Below are positions 25,730 through 34,298 of a stretch of DNA of 64,000 nucleotides, one piece after another. Position numbers and translations under genes: made by a program. The stretch is taken from the NCBI GenBank assembly GCA_964351985.1, contig CAYGPR010000002.1, positions 145,561 through 209,560 of the forward strand. The letters run 5' to 3'. Position 1 is the stretch's first letter. The number at the start of each line of letters is the position of its first letter. The notes below the pieces were generated by a model, which searched no databases, had not been told where the DNA came from, and saw only the letters and a list, made by a program, of their open reading frames with translations. Source of the DNA: Meishania sp964351985. GTDB taxonomy: Bacteria; Bacteroidota; Bacteroidia; Flavobacteriales; Flavobacteriaceae.

Positions 25730-25809
25730 CAAATATAAAGATTAAAAGACTTTTTTATCTTTTATATGATTAATATCATGTTTTTTGGATAACCTACCCT
25801 TTACTTTTG
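25730..25809. promoter_or_regulatory. Divergent control region of rrf2 and the nos cluster
   Basis: Three elements are stacked here. TATATTTG on the minus strand (25730-25737) is a perfect -7 box 18 bp before the rrf2 start. The dyad AAGAT-N14-ATCTT at 25738-25761, with inner AAAAG-A-CTTTT arms, abuts that box and looks like an Rrf2 operator. TGATTAATATCA at 25767-25778 is a perfect TGAT-N4-ATCA Fnr-type site, whose centre is 29.5 bp from the plus-strand -7 box TACTTTTG at 25802-25809. This arrangement allows activation of nos by Fnr and autoregulation by Rrf2. Confidence 0.8.
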
Positions 25810-25837
25810 AGGCATAAATTTAAAACCATAAGTAGCA

Positions 25838-26347
25838 ATGAGAATAGTATTCAAAAGTTTGACATTACTTTTTACCGTACTCCTGATGAGTTGCGGCGGA
25901 AAAGAGGAAAAGAAAAAAGAAGGGTTTAGCGTGGAGCGACAAAAATCGGAGACGGCTGCACCCGCTGAGGCCACACCGACTACAAGTACCGTACCCGCAT
26001 CCGAACGGGTCGATTTGGACAATAAAGGGGTCGGTCCCATAACATCGATTACTTTGGGTGCGGAAATCGATCAAGCCATGGCAAAAAAAGGAGAGGAAGT
26101 CTATAACCAGATGTGCACGGCCTGTCATAGGGTCGGCAAGAAGTTTATCGGACCTGCACCTAATGATATTTTGGAAAGACGCAGTCCTGAATGGGTCATG
26201 AACATGATTTTAAATCCCGAAGTTATGGTAAAGGAAGATCCTTTGGCCAAAGATCTTCTCACCGAGTTCAACGGAGCGCCAATGGCGAACCAAGGTTTGA
26301 CCGAAGAACAGGCCCGCGCCGTATTAGAATATTTTAGAACCTTATAA
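25838..26347 (+). CDS. Monohaem cytochrome c lipoprotein, first gene of the nos cluster
   Basis: 169 residues. The lipoprotein signal ends at Cys19 (LLMSC), followed by an acidic/basic and then Ala/Pro/Thr-rich tether to about residue 75. A single class I cytochrome c domain follows, with the haem motif CTACH at 93-97 and a probable axial Met149 in APMANQG. It would be anchored at the periplasmic face and pass electrons to NosZ. Position immediately behind the Fnr-type promoter makes it the lead gene. Clade II nos clusters commonly include their own small c-type cytochromes. Confidence 0.88.
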   Translation: MRIVFKSLTLLFTVLLMSCGGKEEKKKEGFSVERQKSETAAPAEATPTTSTVPASERVDLDNKGVGPITSITLGAEIDQAMAKKGEEVYNQMCTACHRVGKKFIGPAPNDILERRSPEWVMNMILNPEVMVKEDPLAKDLLTEFNGAPMANQGLTEEQARAVLEYFRTL

Positions 26348-26358
26348 ACTCTCATAAT

Positions 26359-26943
26359 ATGAAAACAACCAATGTAAAACTTGTATTTGGTTCGCTATTG
26401 ATGCTATTACTCATATGTGGCTGCAAGAACGAGACAAAGACCGAAACGACCACAACGGATTCCACGAATACGGAATCTGCTACCGAAACTGCCAAACAAG
26501 GGCAGGCCTTTATAGAAGATGATGGATCAACCCCCAATGTGTTGCAAATCGCTATTGGCTCACCCGACCATACCACCTTGGTTGCCGCCGTTCAGGCCGC
26601 AAGCCTTGAAAATGCATTGGTCAATGCAGGTCCACTGATGGTCTTTGCGCCCACGAATGCGGCTTTCGATGCACTGCCCGCAGGTACGGTAGAAGATTTG
26701 TTGAAACCTGAGAACAAAGATGCCTTGGCCAACATTCTAAAGCATCACGTAACTGCCGGAAACTACGACAAGGAGTTTCTAAAAAAGTTCAAGAAAATAG
26801 GCCAGGCCAACGACCAAAATGCCATCGTCGAAGTTAAAGGCGACGATGTCTATGTGGGAGGCGCAAAAATTATAGCCAGTATTCCCGCAGGTAACGGAAT
26901 CGTACATGTGGTAGACAAGGTAATACTTCCCCCATCCGAATAA
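26359..26943 (+). CDS. Fasciclin (FAS1)-domain lipoprotein in the nos cluster
   Basis: 194 residues. The lipoprotein signal MKTTNVKLVFGSLLMLLLICGC is followed by a Thr/Glu-rich tether and one FAS1 domain: LVAAVQAASLENALVNAGPLMVFAPTNAAFDALPAGTVEDLL is the H1 region, and ILKHHVTAGNYD with IVHVVDKVILPP is the H2 region. FAS1 domains usually mediate adhesion or protein contacts. Its position between the cytochrome and nosZ, with 11-bp and 39-bp gaps, implies co-expression. A role in NosZ maturation or scaffolding is possible but only inferred. Confidence 0.87.
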   Translation: MKTTNVKLVFGSLLMLLLICGCKNETKTETTTTDSTNTESATETAKQGQAFIEDDGSTPNVLQIAIGSPDHTTLVAAVQAASLENALVNAGPLMVFAPTNAAFDALPAGTVEDLLKPENKDALANILKHHVTAGNYDKEFLKKFKKIGQANDQNAIVEVKGDDVYVGGAKIIASIPAGNGIVHVVDKVILPPSE

Positions 26944-26982
26944 ATAGTCAAATACAGAACGAACAATTAAATAGAAAGACAA

Positions 26983-28944
26983 ATGAAAAAGTATAGTTAT
27001 TTTATTTCCGCACTAATGGCGTCAGTGTTGATGTTGACCGGTTGCGGTAATCAAAACGGCAATGGTGGTAGCAGTAGTGCCCTTGCATCGAACAATGCCG
27101 AAAAGGTATATGTCGCCCCTGGTGAGCAAGATGAATTTTACGCTTTCCTTTCTGGAGGATATAGTGGTAACTTGACCGTGTACGGACTTCCTTCGGGAAG
27201 GATGTTCAAGGAAATTCCTGTATTCTCCCAATTTCCTACTTCCGGGTATGGCTATTCCGAAGAGACAAAACCCATGTTGAACACTTCCTTCGGATTTGTA
27301 CCTTGGGATGATGCCCACCACCCTGATATCTCCCAGACGAATGGGGAATTGGACGGCCGATGGATTTTCATCAACGGCAACAATACACCCCGTATCGCCC
27401 GGATCAGTCTGAGTACTTTCGAGACCGAAGAAATCATTGAAATACCGAATAGTGCAGGTAACCACAGTTCTTCGTTCATTACCGAAAACACGGAGTACGT
27501 AGTTGCAGGAACCCGTTTTTCCGTCCCTGTTCCACAGCGAGATATGCCCATCAATGAGTACAAGGGCAATTTTAAAGGGGCATTGTCCTTTATCAGTGTT
27601 GCCCCTGACAATGGAAGGTTGAATTTGGAATTCCAAGTTTTAATGCCTGGATTCAACTATGACCTTTCGCATCCCGGTCGTGGAAAATCACACGGTTGGT
27701 TCTTCTTTACCACTTACAATACCGAAGAAGCCAATTCACTTATGGAAGTGAACTCTTCCCAAAATGACAAAGATTTTATCGCTGCCATCAACTGGAAGAA
27801 AATAGAAGAATATGTAAAAAATGGTGGAGGTAAAAAAATGCCTACAAACTATGCGCACAATGTATATAGTGATGAGACCCATACCGGTACCTCAACCATG
27901 AAAAAAGAAGTGTTGACCGTTGATCCGTTAGAAGTGCCCGGAGCTGTTTTCTTCTTACCTACACCGAAATCGCCCCACGGTTGCGACGTTGATCCTTCTG
28001 GCGAATATATTATAGGAAACGGGAAACTGTCCGCAGACCTTACGGTACATTCCTTTGACAGAATGCTAGCTGCCATAGAAGGTAAGAAATTCGATGGCGA
28101 GGCTTACGGAATCCCAATTTTGAAATTCGAAGATGTCTTAGCAGGAACAGTAAAAAGTGGTGGCTTAGGCCCCCTTCATACCGAATTCGATGGCCAGGGC
28201 AATGCCTACACTACGTTCTTTATTTCATCGGAAGTGGTAAAATGGAAATTGGGTACTTGGGAAGTCATTGACAGAAAACCGACTTTCTATTCCGTGGGCC
28301 ACTTGATGATTCCCGGTGGAAATTCTAGGAAGCCTTTCGGAAAATATGTGGTCGCGATGAACAAGATTACCAAAGACCGTTATTTGCCTACGGGACCTGA
28401 AATGGAACACTCTGCCCAGATTTATGACATTTCGGGCGAGAAAATGGAGCTCATTTATGATTTTCCGACACATGGCGAGCCTCATTATGCCGCCGGTTGC
28501 CCAGCTGAACTTCTGGCCCCAAAATCGAAAAAAATCTATCGGTTGGACGAGAACGAACATCCATATGCCGTGAAATCACCTAACGATGCCAAGGTAGTAC
28601 GCGAAGGCAATGAGGTACATATTTATATGTCAACCATCCGTAGCCACTTTACTCCGGATAATATTGAAGGTATCAAAGTTGGCGATAAGGTGTACTTCCA
28701 TATCACGAACCACGAACAAGATTTTGACGTGCCGCACGGCTTCTCGATGATCGGTCAGAATACTTCCGAATTATTGATTATGCCCGGTCAGACCAAAACG
28801 TCGGTCTGGGAACCCAAAAAAGTGGGTGTATGGCCATTCTATTGTACCGATTTCTGCTCGGCACTGCATCAAGAAATGCAGGGGTATGTAAGGGTATCCC
28901 CTGCCAACTCGAACATCGAACTATCATGGTCGTTGGGCGAGTAG
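26983..28944 (+). CDS. nosZ: Nitrous oxide reductase, clade II (Sec-type lipoprotein)
   Basis: 653 residues. It reduces N2O to N2 in the periplasm. The signal is Sec/lipoprotein type with Cys21 (LTGC), not Tat, which marks clade II. The beta-propeller begins with the CuZ ligand motif DDAHHPD (His112-His113). The C-terminal cupredoxin domain carries the CuA ligands Cys621-x3-Cys625-x3-His629 and Met632 (FYCTDFCSALHQEM), with another His in VPHGFSM. All key copper residues I can align are present, so it should be active. It is third in the cluster and is followed by a hairpin terminator that may lower expression of the accessory genes. Confidence 0.96.
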   Translation: MKKYSYFISALMASVLMLTGCGNQNGNGGSSSALASNNAEKVYVAPGEQDEFYAFLSGGYSGNLTVYGLPSGRMFKEIPVFSQFPTSGYGYSEETKPMLNTSFGFVPWDDAHHPDISQTNGELDGRWIFINGNNTPRIARISLSTFETEEIIEIPNSAGNHSSSFITENTEYVVAGTRFSVPVPQRDMPINEYKGNFKGALSFISVAPDNGRLNLEFQVLMPGFNYDLSHPGRGKSHGWFFFTTYNTEEANSLMEVNSSQNDKDFIAAINWKKIEEYVKNGGGKKMPTNYAHNVYSDETHTGTSTMKKEVLTVDPLEVPGAVFFLPTPKSPHGCDVDPSGEYIIGNGKLSADLTVHSFDRMLAAIEGKKFDGEAYGIPILKFEDVLAGTVKSGGLGPLHTEFDGQGNAYTTFFISSEVVKWKLGTWEVIDRKPTFYSVGHLMIPGGNSRKPFGKYVVAMNKITKDRYLPTGPEMEHSAQIYDISGEKMELIYDFPTHGEPHYAAGCPAELLAPKSKKIYRLDENEHPYAVKSPNDAKVVREGNEVHIYMSTIRSHFTPDNIEGIKVGDKVYFHITNHEQDFDVPHGFSMIGQNTSELLIMPGQTKTSVWEPKKVGVWPFYCTDFCSALHQEMQGYVRVSPANSNIELSWSLGE

Positions 28945-28978
28945 ATTGACCCTTAGAGAGTACTTTTTTCAAGCAGAG

Positions 28979-29012
28979 AAGCGGGCTGTGTTCCAAGACC
29001 GGCCCGCTTTTT
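28979..29012 (+). terminator. Hairpin terminator after nosZ
   Basis: AAGCGGGC (28979-28986) pairs with GCCCGCTT (29002-29009) and is followed by more T residues. It lies inside the nos cluster, after nosZ and before the membrane-protein gene, so it probably works as a partial terminator that makes nosZ more abundant than the assembly genes. Confidence 0.75.
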
Positions 29013-29077
29013 AACGAATTGAAGTCCGGCAACCACACAAAGGAAGTTTCGATTTGAATAATTTAAATTTTTAGGAA

Positions 29078-29722
29078 ATGAAAAAAGCAAGTATTATTAT
29101 GATGCTCGGCCCATTGTTCTTATTGGGATTGTTCGCCTTTCCACTATGGAATATTATGTTGGGCGCACCACAATATCCTGAACCCTTGGGCATGAACATC
29201 CATATTACCGGAATACAAGGTGTTTCTGAATTCGACCTTCAAAATATCGATGGTCTGAATCATTATATAGGTATGAAGACCATACCGAAGCCCGGTGAAA
29301 TGTGGGAATTCGATGTTTTCCCCTCGGTGATTATTGGCATGGTAGCGCTTGGCGTATTGATAGGGCTATTAGGTTTTTTTGGTAAAGTGAGCTACAAATG
29401 GTTCTTGGGCTGGTTTGTGCTGATGTCGATTTTAGGTATCTTGGGCATGTACGATTTCAATGCATGGCTCATTGATTACGGTACCAATTTGGATCCCAAT
29501 GCCATTATGAAATTAGAGAACCCTGATGGTACGCCCATGTCCTATAAACCACCACTGTTCGGGAATCAGAAGATGTTGAATTTTGATGTGACTTCTTTGC
29601 CCGCCACCGGAGCTTGGATGATGTTCACGGGAATGATGCTGACCGTTCTGGCTTTTTTTATGGGATGGAGAAGTAATAAATCGATAAAGGAGGACACGTC
29701 TAAGACCTCGGCAACACTATGA
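29078..29722 (+). CDS. Nos-cluster membrane protein (NosB-like position)
   Basis: 214 residues with about four membrane segments: residues 5-27 (IIMMLGPLFLLGLFAFPLW), 85-105, 108-128 and near 180-197. A periplasmic loop between the first two contains MNIHITGIQGVSEFDLQNIDGLNHYIGM, a His-rich patch. Clade II nos clusters often carry a membrane protein after nosZ (called NosB), and the position here matches; I did not confirm sequence similarity. It overlaps nosL by 4 bp (ATGA), so the two are translationally coupled. A possible role is electron transfer or copper-site assembly. Confidence 0.75.
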   Translation: MKKASIIMMLGPLFLLGLFAFPLWNIMLGAPQYPEPLGMNIHITGIQGVSEFDLQNIDGLNHYIGMKTIPKPGEMWEFDVFPSVIIGMVALGVLIGLLGFFGKVSYKWFLGWFVLMSILGILGMYDFNAWLIDYGTNLDPNAIMKLENPDGTPMSYKPPLFGNQKMLNFDVTSLPATGAWMMFTGMMLTVLAFFMGWRSNKSIKEDTSKTSATL

Positions 29723-30147
29723 AAAAATATGCAATGGTTTTGATAGGTTTTTTAACAGTTTTGGGATGTAGCATCAGCCCGAAACCCATAGAGTATGGAT
29801 CGGATGGATGCCATTTCTGTAGTATGACCATCGTTGATAGACAACATGCGGCCCAAATCGTAACGGAAAAAGGAAAGCCCTTCAAATTTGATGCTTCGGA
29901 ATGTATGATGAACCATTTAAAAGAGGTGGATGATTCGACCGTTGCACTTTTCTTGGTCAACGATTACAATCATCCCGGCGAATTGATCGATGCCACCCAA
30001 GCGACCTATTTGATCAGTGAGAACATTCCCAGTCCCATGGGCGAGTTCCTTACTGCTTTTGCCTCTTCAGAAGATGCGCAGGAAGCACAAAAAGTGAATG
30101 GGGGAGAACTTTTGTCGTGGGATGAGTTACTATCAAGATTTAGATAG
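29719..30147 (+). CDS. nosL: Copper chaperone lipoprotein NosL
   Basis: 142 residues. Lipobox cysteine at residue 17 (VLGC). The NosL signature follows: GCHFCSM (Cys31, Cys34, Met36), KPFKFDASECMMNHL, and a later AFASSEDAQ stretch. NosL is an outer-face lipoprotein that delivers Cu(I) for the CuZ site of NosZ. It overlaps the upstream membrane-protein gene by 4 bp. Confidence 0.93.
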   Translation: MKKYAMVLIGFLTVLGCSISPKPIEYGSDGCHFCSMTIVDRQHAAQIVTEKGKPFKFDASECMMNHLKEVDDSTVALFLVNDYNHPGELIDATQATYLISENIPSPMGEFLTAFASSEDAQEAQKVNGGELLSWDELLSRFR

Positions 30148-30169
30148 CACAAACGTATAGTATCGGCCT

Positions 30170-30619
30170 ATGTCAAAGTTCCTATCGAAAACCGAATGCC
30201 TCGAAGAAATTAAAAATCAATATGTGGCTAGGTTGGGATATATCTCCAAAGGCAGTCCTTTCATTGTACCCATAACCTATTATTATGATGAAGATGATAA
30301 AAGTATTATGGCTTTTTCCACATATGGACACAAAATAGAGGGTATGCGAACCAACAAAGCAGTCTGCCTGTATCTAGATAAAATAGATTCGGTCAAAAAA
30401 TGGAAATCGATTTTGATACATGGGGCATTCGAGGAATTGGATATTTTGGATAGAAAATTTCATTTGGATAAGTTGGGACAGGGCATCAAAGAACTTCTAA
30501 ATATCGAAAAGCAAAAAGAGACAAGGGCCATGAATGAATTTTCCAATGTGAAGTTTCCAAAAAATGACCCAATCGTTTACCGTATCCGAATTTGGGATAT
30601 TACTGGAAGGTATATGTAG
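30170..30619 (+). CDS. Pyridoxamine 5'-phosphate oxidase-like flavin-binding protein
   Basis: 149 residues, a split-barrel fold. LSKTECLEEIKNQYVARLGYISKGSPFIVPITYYYDED and the later STYGHKIEGMRTNKAVCLYLD stretch match the PNPOx-like/NimA group that binds FMN or haem. There is no signal peptide, so it is cytoplasmic, unlike its neighbours. It lies between nosL and a cupin inside the nos cluster. This is not a standard nos component, and its role is unknown; an NO- or redox-related flavin function is possible. Confidence 0.83.
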   Translation: MSKFLSKTECLEEIKNQYVARLGYISKGSPFIVPITYYYDEDDKSIMAFSTYGHKIEGMRTNKAVCLYLDKIDSVKKWKSILIHGAFEELDILDRKFHLDKLGQGIKELLNIEKQKETRAMNEFSNVKFPKNDPIVYRIRIWDITGRYM

Positions 30620-30651
30620 TAAGAAATTAAGTCATTAAATATAAATATCAT

Positions 30652-30945
30652 ATGTATAAAATCGATAACACCATAAAAGTCCAGGAATACGACAAACTAC
30701 AGGTTCAAAAACTTTCAAAAAACGATGCCTTCGAGATACTGAACATCAGTTTGGAAAAAGAAGCCGTTTTCCCCGAACATACTTCCCCGACCGATGCACA
30801 GTTAATCGTTTTGGAAGGTGATATTTTTTTCCATATCAATGAAGAAACCTTTCACCTAACGGCGCAGCAACATTTTAGTTTCCCCAAGGAAACCGCACAT
30901 TGGGTCAAGGCGAACGAGAATTCGAAATTTTTGATTGTTCGGTAA
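30652..30945 (+). CDS. Small cupin protein
   Basis: 97 residues, a single cupin barrel: VFPEHTSPTDAQLIVLEGDIFFHINEETFHLTAQQHFSFPKETAHWVKANEN. The metal-ligand-like His and Glu are present (EHTS, LEGD, ETAHWV). It is cytoplasmic. Its stop codon overlaps the nosD start (TAATG), so the two are translationally coupled. Cupins of this size often act as small-molecule or metal sensors. Its function in the nos cluster is unknown. Confidence 0.83.
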   Translation: MYKIDNTIKVQEYDKLQVQKLSKNDAFEILNISLEKEAVFPEHTSPTDAQLIVLEGDIFFHINEETFHLTAQQHFSFPKETAHWVKANENSKFLIVR

Positions 30946-32186
30946 TGATAAACCTACGTGCTACATGGGCCGCCCTTTTTCTATTTTTCGGATATTTCCT
31001 GTCGGCAAACACGATTACGGTCTGCCCTTCCTGTGAGGTAAAATCGATTAAAGAAGGCATTGCGCTGGCTTCCGATTTTGACACCTTGCTGATCAAAAAG
31101 GGAACGTATAAAGAGTTCAATATCTTTATTAACAAGCCGTTGACCCTTTTGGGCGAAGATTTTCCGATAGTCGATGGAGAAGAACAAGGCGAAATCATCC
31201 GGATAGAATCGGATAATGTGACCGTTGACGGACTTTTCATCATCAATGTAGGCACAAGCTATACCAGCGATTATGCTGCCATTCGGGTGGTAAAGAGTGA
31301 AAACTTCCTTATTCAGAATGTGGTGCTAGAAAAGCTATTTTTTGGTATTTATTTGGAAAAATCGAATAACGGAAAAGTATACCACAACAAAATTATCGGC
31401 GATGCGGTAGATGAATATAATTCAGGCAACGGCATACAATTGTGGTATTCAAAAAATGTGGAAGTCGATAGAAATATCGTACAAGGTGTGCGTGATGGTA
31501 TTTATCTCGAGTTCTCTGACAACATTACCATCAACGATAACCAAAGCACCAATAACCTAAGGTACGGACTCCATTTTATGTTCTCCAACGACGATGTGTA
31601 CAGCAACAATACCTTCGAGAACAACGGTGCTGGTGTAGCCGTCATGTTCTCGAAACGGATAAAAATGTATAACAATATTTTCCGAAAAAACTGGGGTACC
31701 GCGGCTTACGGAATGCTCTTGAAGGAAATCAACGACGCGGAAATAACCGGTAACGTTTTTGAGGAGAATACAACGGGAATCAACATAGAAGGTTCGAACC
31801 GCATCGAGTACAAAAACAATAGTTTTATCAACAACGGATGGGCCGTGAAAGTGCTAGGAGCCTGTTATACCAACATTTTTACGAACAATAATTTTTTGTA
31901 CAACTCCTTTGACATCTCGTACAACAGCAAACTGAACGACAATGTTTTCGACCAGAATTATTGGAGCGATTACACCGGCTACGATCTGGATAAAAACGGC
32001 ATCGGCGATGTGCCATATCGCCCCGTAAAATTGTTTTCGTATATCGTAAACCGAACTCCCGAAACAATTGTGCTGTTGCGCAGTCTGTTTATGGATATCA
32101 TCGATTTTTCTGAGAAAGTTTCCCCTGTATTTACGCCTGATAATTTGCTGGATGCAAGGCCGTTGATGAAAAAAGTTAAAAGTTAA
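30945..32186 (+). CDS. nosD: Nitrous oxide reductase maturation protein NosD
   Basis: 413 residues from the ATG at 30945, which overlaps the cupin stop by one base. A 15-codon N-terminal extension on an upstream start is rejected because the signal peptide begins at this ATG (MINLRATWAALFLFFGYFLSA). The rest is right-handed beta-helix repeats (PbH1/NosD type) with Asn ladders, for example DNITINDNQSTNNLRYGLH and NVFDQNYWSDYTGYDLDKNGIGD near the end, the last being a NosD hallmark. It is periplasmic and works with NosF/NosY to deliver sulfur or otherwise mature the CuZ site. Confidence 0.93.
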   Translation: MINLRATWAALFLFFGYFLSANTITVCPSCEVKSIKEGIALASDFDTLLIKKGTYKEFNIFINKPLTLLGEDFPIVDGEEQGEIIRIESDNVTVDGLFIINVGTSYTSDYAAIRVVKSENFLIQNVVLEKLFFGIYLEKSNNGKVYHNKIIGDAVDEYNSGNGIQLWYSKNVEVDRNIVQGVRDGIYLEFSDNITINDNQSTNNLRYGLHFMFSNDDVYSNNTFENNGAGVAVMFSKRIKMYNNIFRKNWGTAAYGMLLKEINDAEITGNVFEENTTGINIEGSNRIEYKNNSFINNGWAVKVLGACYTNIFTNNNFLYNSFDISYNSKLNDNVFDQNYWSDYTGYDLDKNGIGDVPYRPVKLFSYIVNRTPETIVLLRSLFMDIIDFSEKVSPVFTPDNLLDARPLMKKVKS

Positions 32187-32235
32187 TAGTAGATTGCGAT
32201 TTAAAGGCTTCTACCCTCAGATGAAGGGAGGTAGA

Positions 32236-32255
32236 TTCCCGCTTTTCGACGGGAA
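32236..32255. repeat. Hairpin and dispersed repeat remnants between nosD and nosF
   Basis: TTCCCG (32236-32241) pairs with CGGGAA (32250-32255). Nearby, 32312-32337 holds another genome-type repeat (GATTGCCGCGCTACGCTCGC), related to the one near 37958-38030. The 218-bp gap 32187-32404 has no coding potential. It separates nosF and nosY from the rest, so these two may have their own promoter or depend on read-through. Confidence 0.55.
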
Positions 32256-32404
32256 GACAGAGGTGTTGAAAGCGCAACAAACTATCGGGGTTAGGAACAC
32301 ACATAAACAGATTGCCGCGCTACGCTCGCAATGACGAATTAACATTAAACAGATTTCCGCCAGAGTGTATTCTTAATGGAGTGGGCGGGAGGGAATAACA
32401 AGAA

Positions 32405-33115
32405 ATGATACAAGTACAAACATTACACAAAAAGTTCGGCAAGAACCAAGTCCTGACTGGGTTGGACCTTCATATCGATCAAGGCGGAATTTTCGCTATT
32501 CTCGGTCCGAACGGATCGGGGAAGACCACTTTAATAAAGACAATTTTGGGCATGGTCATCCCCAACAAGGGAACTATTTCAGTTTTGGGTAAATCCATCA
32601 AAAATCAATGGAAATACCGTCATGAGATCGAATACCTGCCACAGATTGCCAATTTCCCCGGAAATCTTAGGGTTAAAGAGCTAATCCGTATGATCAAAGA
32701 TCTACGCAATAAACCGAGCGATGAAGAAAAATTGATTTCCCTTTTTGGACTAGAACCCTTTTTGGACAAGAAGCTATCGACCCTTTCTGGAGGTACAAAA
32801 CAAAAAGTCAATCTTGTATTGACGTTCATGTTCGATAGTCCCTTGATAATTTTGGACGAACCCACTTCTGGCCTTGATCCCGTTGCGTTGATCCGTCTGA
32901 AAGAACTCATCCAGAAAGAAAAGGAAAAAGGTAAAACAATTCTTGTTACGTCTCATATTATGCAGTTTGTTGAAGAAGTGGCAGATGAAATCGTATACCT
33001 TTTGGAAGGCAAGATTTATTTTAAAGGAAGCATTTCCGAGTTATTGAAAAAGACCGAACAGACCGATTTTGAACACGCCATAGCGGCCATAGCGACCACC
33101 GAGACCCATGTTTAA
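32405..33115 (+). CDS. nosF: ABC transporter ATP-binding protein NosF
   Basis: 236 residues. Walker A GPNGSGKT is at 34-41, the ABC signature LSGGT at 127-131 and Walker B LIILDEPT at 147-154. It is cytoplasmic and powers the NosFY transporter, which with NosD supplies the CuZ sulfide of NosZ. Its 3' end overlaps nosY by 8 bp, so translation is coupled. The assignment as NosF rests on the family plus position between nosD and nosY. Confidence 0.9.
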   Translation: MIQVQTLHKKFGKNQVLTGLDLHIDQGGIFAILGPNGSGKTTLIKTILGMVIPNKGTISVLGKSIKNQWKYRHEIEYLPQIANFPGNLRVKELIRMIKDLRNKPSDEEKLISLFGLEPFLDKKLSTLSGGTKQKVNLVLTFMFDSPLIILDEPTSGLDPVALIRLKELIQKEKEKGKTILVTSHIMQFVEEVADEIVYLLEGKIYFKGSISELLKKTEQTDFEHAIAAIATTETHV

Positions 33116-33890
33116 GATTCTAAAGTATAGTTTTTACGACCTGATGCGCAGCCGCTGGAGCTACGTTTACTTTCTGTTTTATTTGGCACTTGGTTTTGTC
33201 TTATTGTTTTTGAACAATGATGTATCTAAGGCAGTGATAACACTTATGAACGTCATTATCGTTTTGGTTCCACTTATAGGTACCATTTTCGGAGTGATGT
33301 ACTATTACAACTCCAAGGAATTCACCGAATTGTTGCTCGCCCAACCTATCAAACGTTCCTCCATTTTTTTAGGGCAATATTTCGGGGTGGCGGGTTCGTT
33401 GACCTTGAGTTTGGTCTTAGGGCTAGGTATTCCCTTTGTGCTGTACGGATTGTTCAGAAGTGAGGCGATTTGGGACTTTTCACTTTTACTGATAACAGGG
33501 GCTTTTTTGACCTTTATTTTTACTGCGTTGGCTTTTAATATCGCCCTTTCCAATGAAAATAAGATTAAGGGGTTTGGCTATGCCGTTTTGCTTTGGCTGT
33601 TTTTAGCAGTCATTTACGACGGCCTCTTTTTATTGTCCTTGATTGTTTTTGAGGAATACCCCTTGGATTCGTTTTCCTTGGCGGCGACGATGTTCAATCC
33701 GATAGATCTGTCGCGGACCCTTATCCTTCTAAAACTTGATATCTCCGCTCTTCTGGGATACACTGGAGCCATTTTCAAACAATTTTTTGGCACAAATTTG
33801 GGATTGATGGTTTCCATAGGTGTATTGCTTTTATGGACGCTTCTTCCCATTTGGCGATTGGCTAATAAATCTAAAAGAAAAGATTTTTAG
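33108..33890 (+). CDS. nosY: ABC-2 type permease NosY
   Basis: 260 residues with six hydrophobic segments (near 22-41, 48-67, 97-120, 127-150, 157-182 and 230-250), the layout of ABC-2 permeases. MFKILKYSFYDLMRSRWSYVYFLFYLALG is a typical NosY start. It pairs with NosF. Its stop overlaps the convergent globin gene by 4 bp. Confidence 0.9.
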   Translation: MFKILKYSFYDLMRSRWSYVYFLFYLALGFVLLFLNNDVSKAVITLMNVIIVLVPLIGTIFGVMYYYNSKEFTELLLAQPIKRSSIFLGQYFGVAGSLTLSLVLGLGIPFVLYGLFRSEAIWDFSLLLITGAFLTFIFTALAFNIALSNENKIKGFGYAVLLWLFLAVIYDGLFLLSLIVFEEYPLDSFSLAATMFNPIDLSRTLILLKLDISALLGYTGAIFKQFFGTNLGLMVSIGVLLLWTLLPIWRLANKSKRKDF

Positions 33891-34279
33891 GTTTTGTTCC
33901 TATGCTCATAGATCTGCATGAATAACATAGTGCTCATCTTCTGCGCCCGATTTTTGGCGATCCAAGCCGTTTCACCCTCAAAAAGTTCATCTATGGTGGT
34001 GAACCATTCGTTGAGCCATAGGCCAAAATGCTCAGAGGTAATGGTATGGTCCATTTTTTCATCGACTTCTTGATGAGCGGTAACCGGATTTCCGTGGTAT
34101 TTGCGTTTTAAGAAAAGTTGGGTTTCCCAGAAATCTGTCAGCAGCGTTAAATGGCTATCCCAATCTGAAATAATTCCATTGAAGATAGGCCCCAAGATTT
34201 CGTGCTTCCTTATTTTCCCATAGAATGTTTCGACCAAAAGTCGTACATCCGCCCTTTTTATTAGCTCTGGTTTGTCCAT
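33887..34279 (-). CDS. Group III truncated haemoglobin
   Basis: 130 residues from the ATG at 34277-34279; a longer start at 34360 would overlap the upstream CoA-transferase. The group III fold is seen in LVETFYGKIRKHEILGPIFNG, LLTDFWETQLFLKRKYHGNPVTAHQEV (the proximal-His region with KYHGNP) and HFGLWLNEWFTTIDELFEGETAWIAKNRA. It binds haem and O2 or NO; group III globins are linked to microaerobic life and NO handling. It lies 20 bp behind the CoA-transferase gene, so it is probably under the same Fnr-type promoter. NO detoxification beside nos genes is a reasonable inference. Confidence 0.88.
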   Translation of the reverse strand: MDKPELIKRADVRLLVETFYGKIRKHEILGPIFNGIISDWDSHLTLLTDFWETQLFLKRKYHGNPVTAHQEVDEKMDHTITSEHFGLWLNEWFTTIDELFEGETAWIAKNRAQKMSTMLFMQIYEHRNKT

Positions 34280-34298
34280 GAGATTAAGGTACTGGTTT

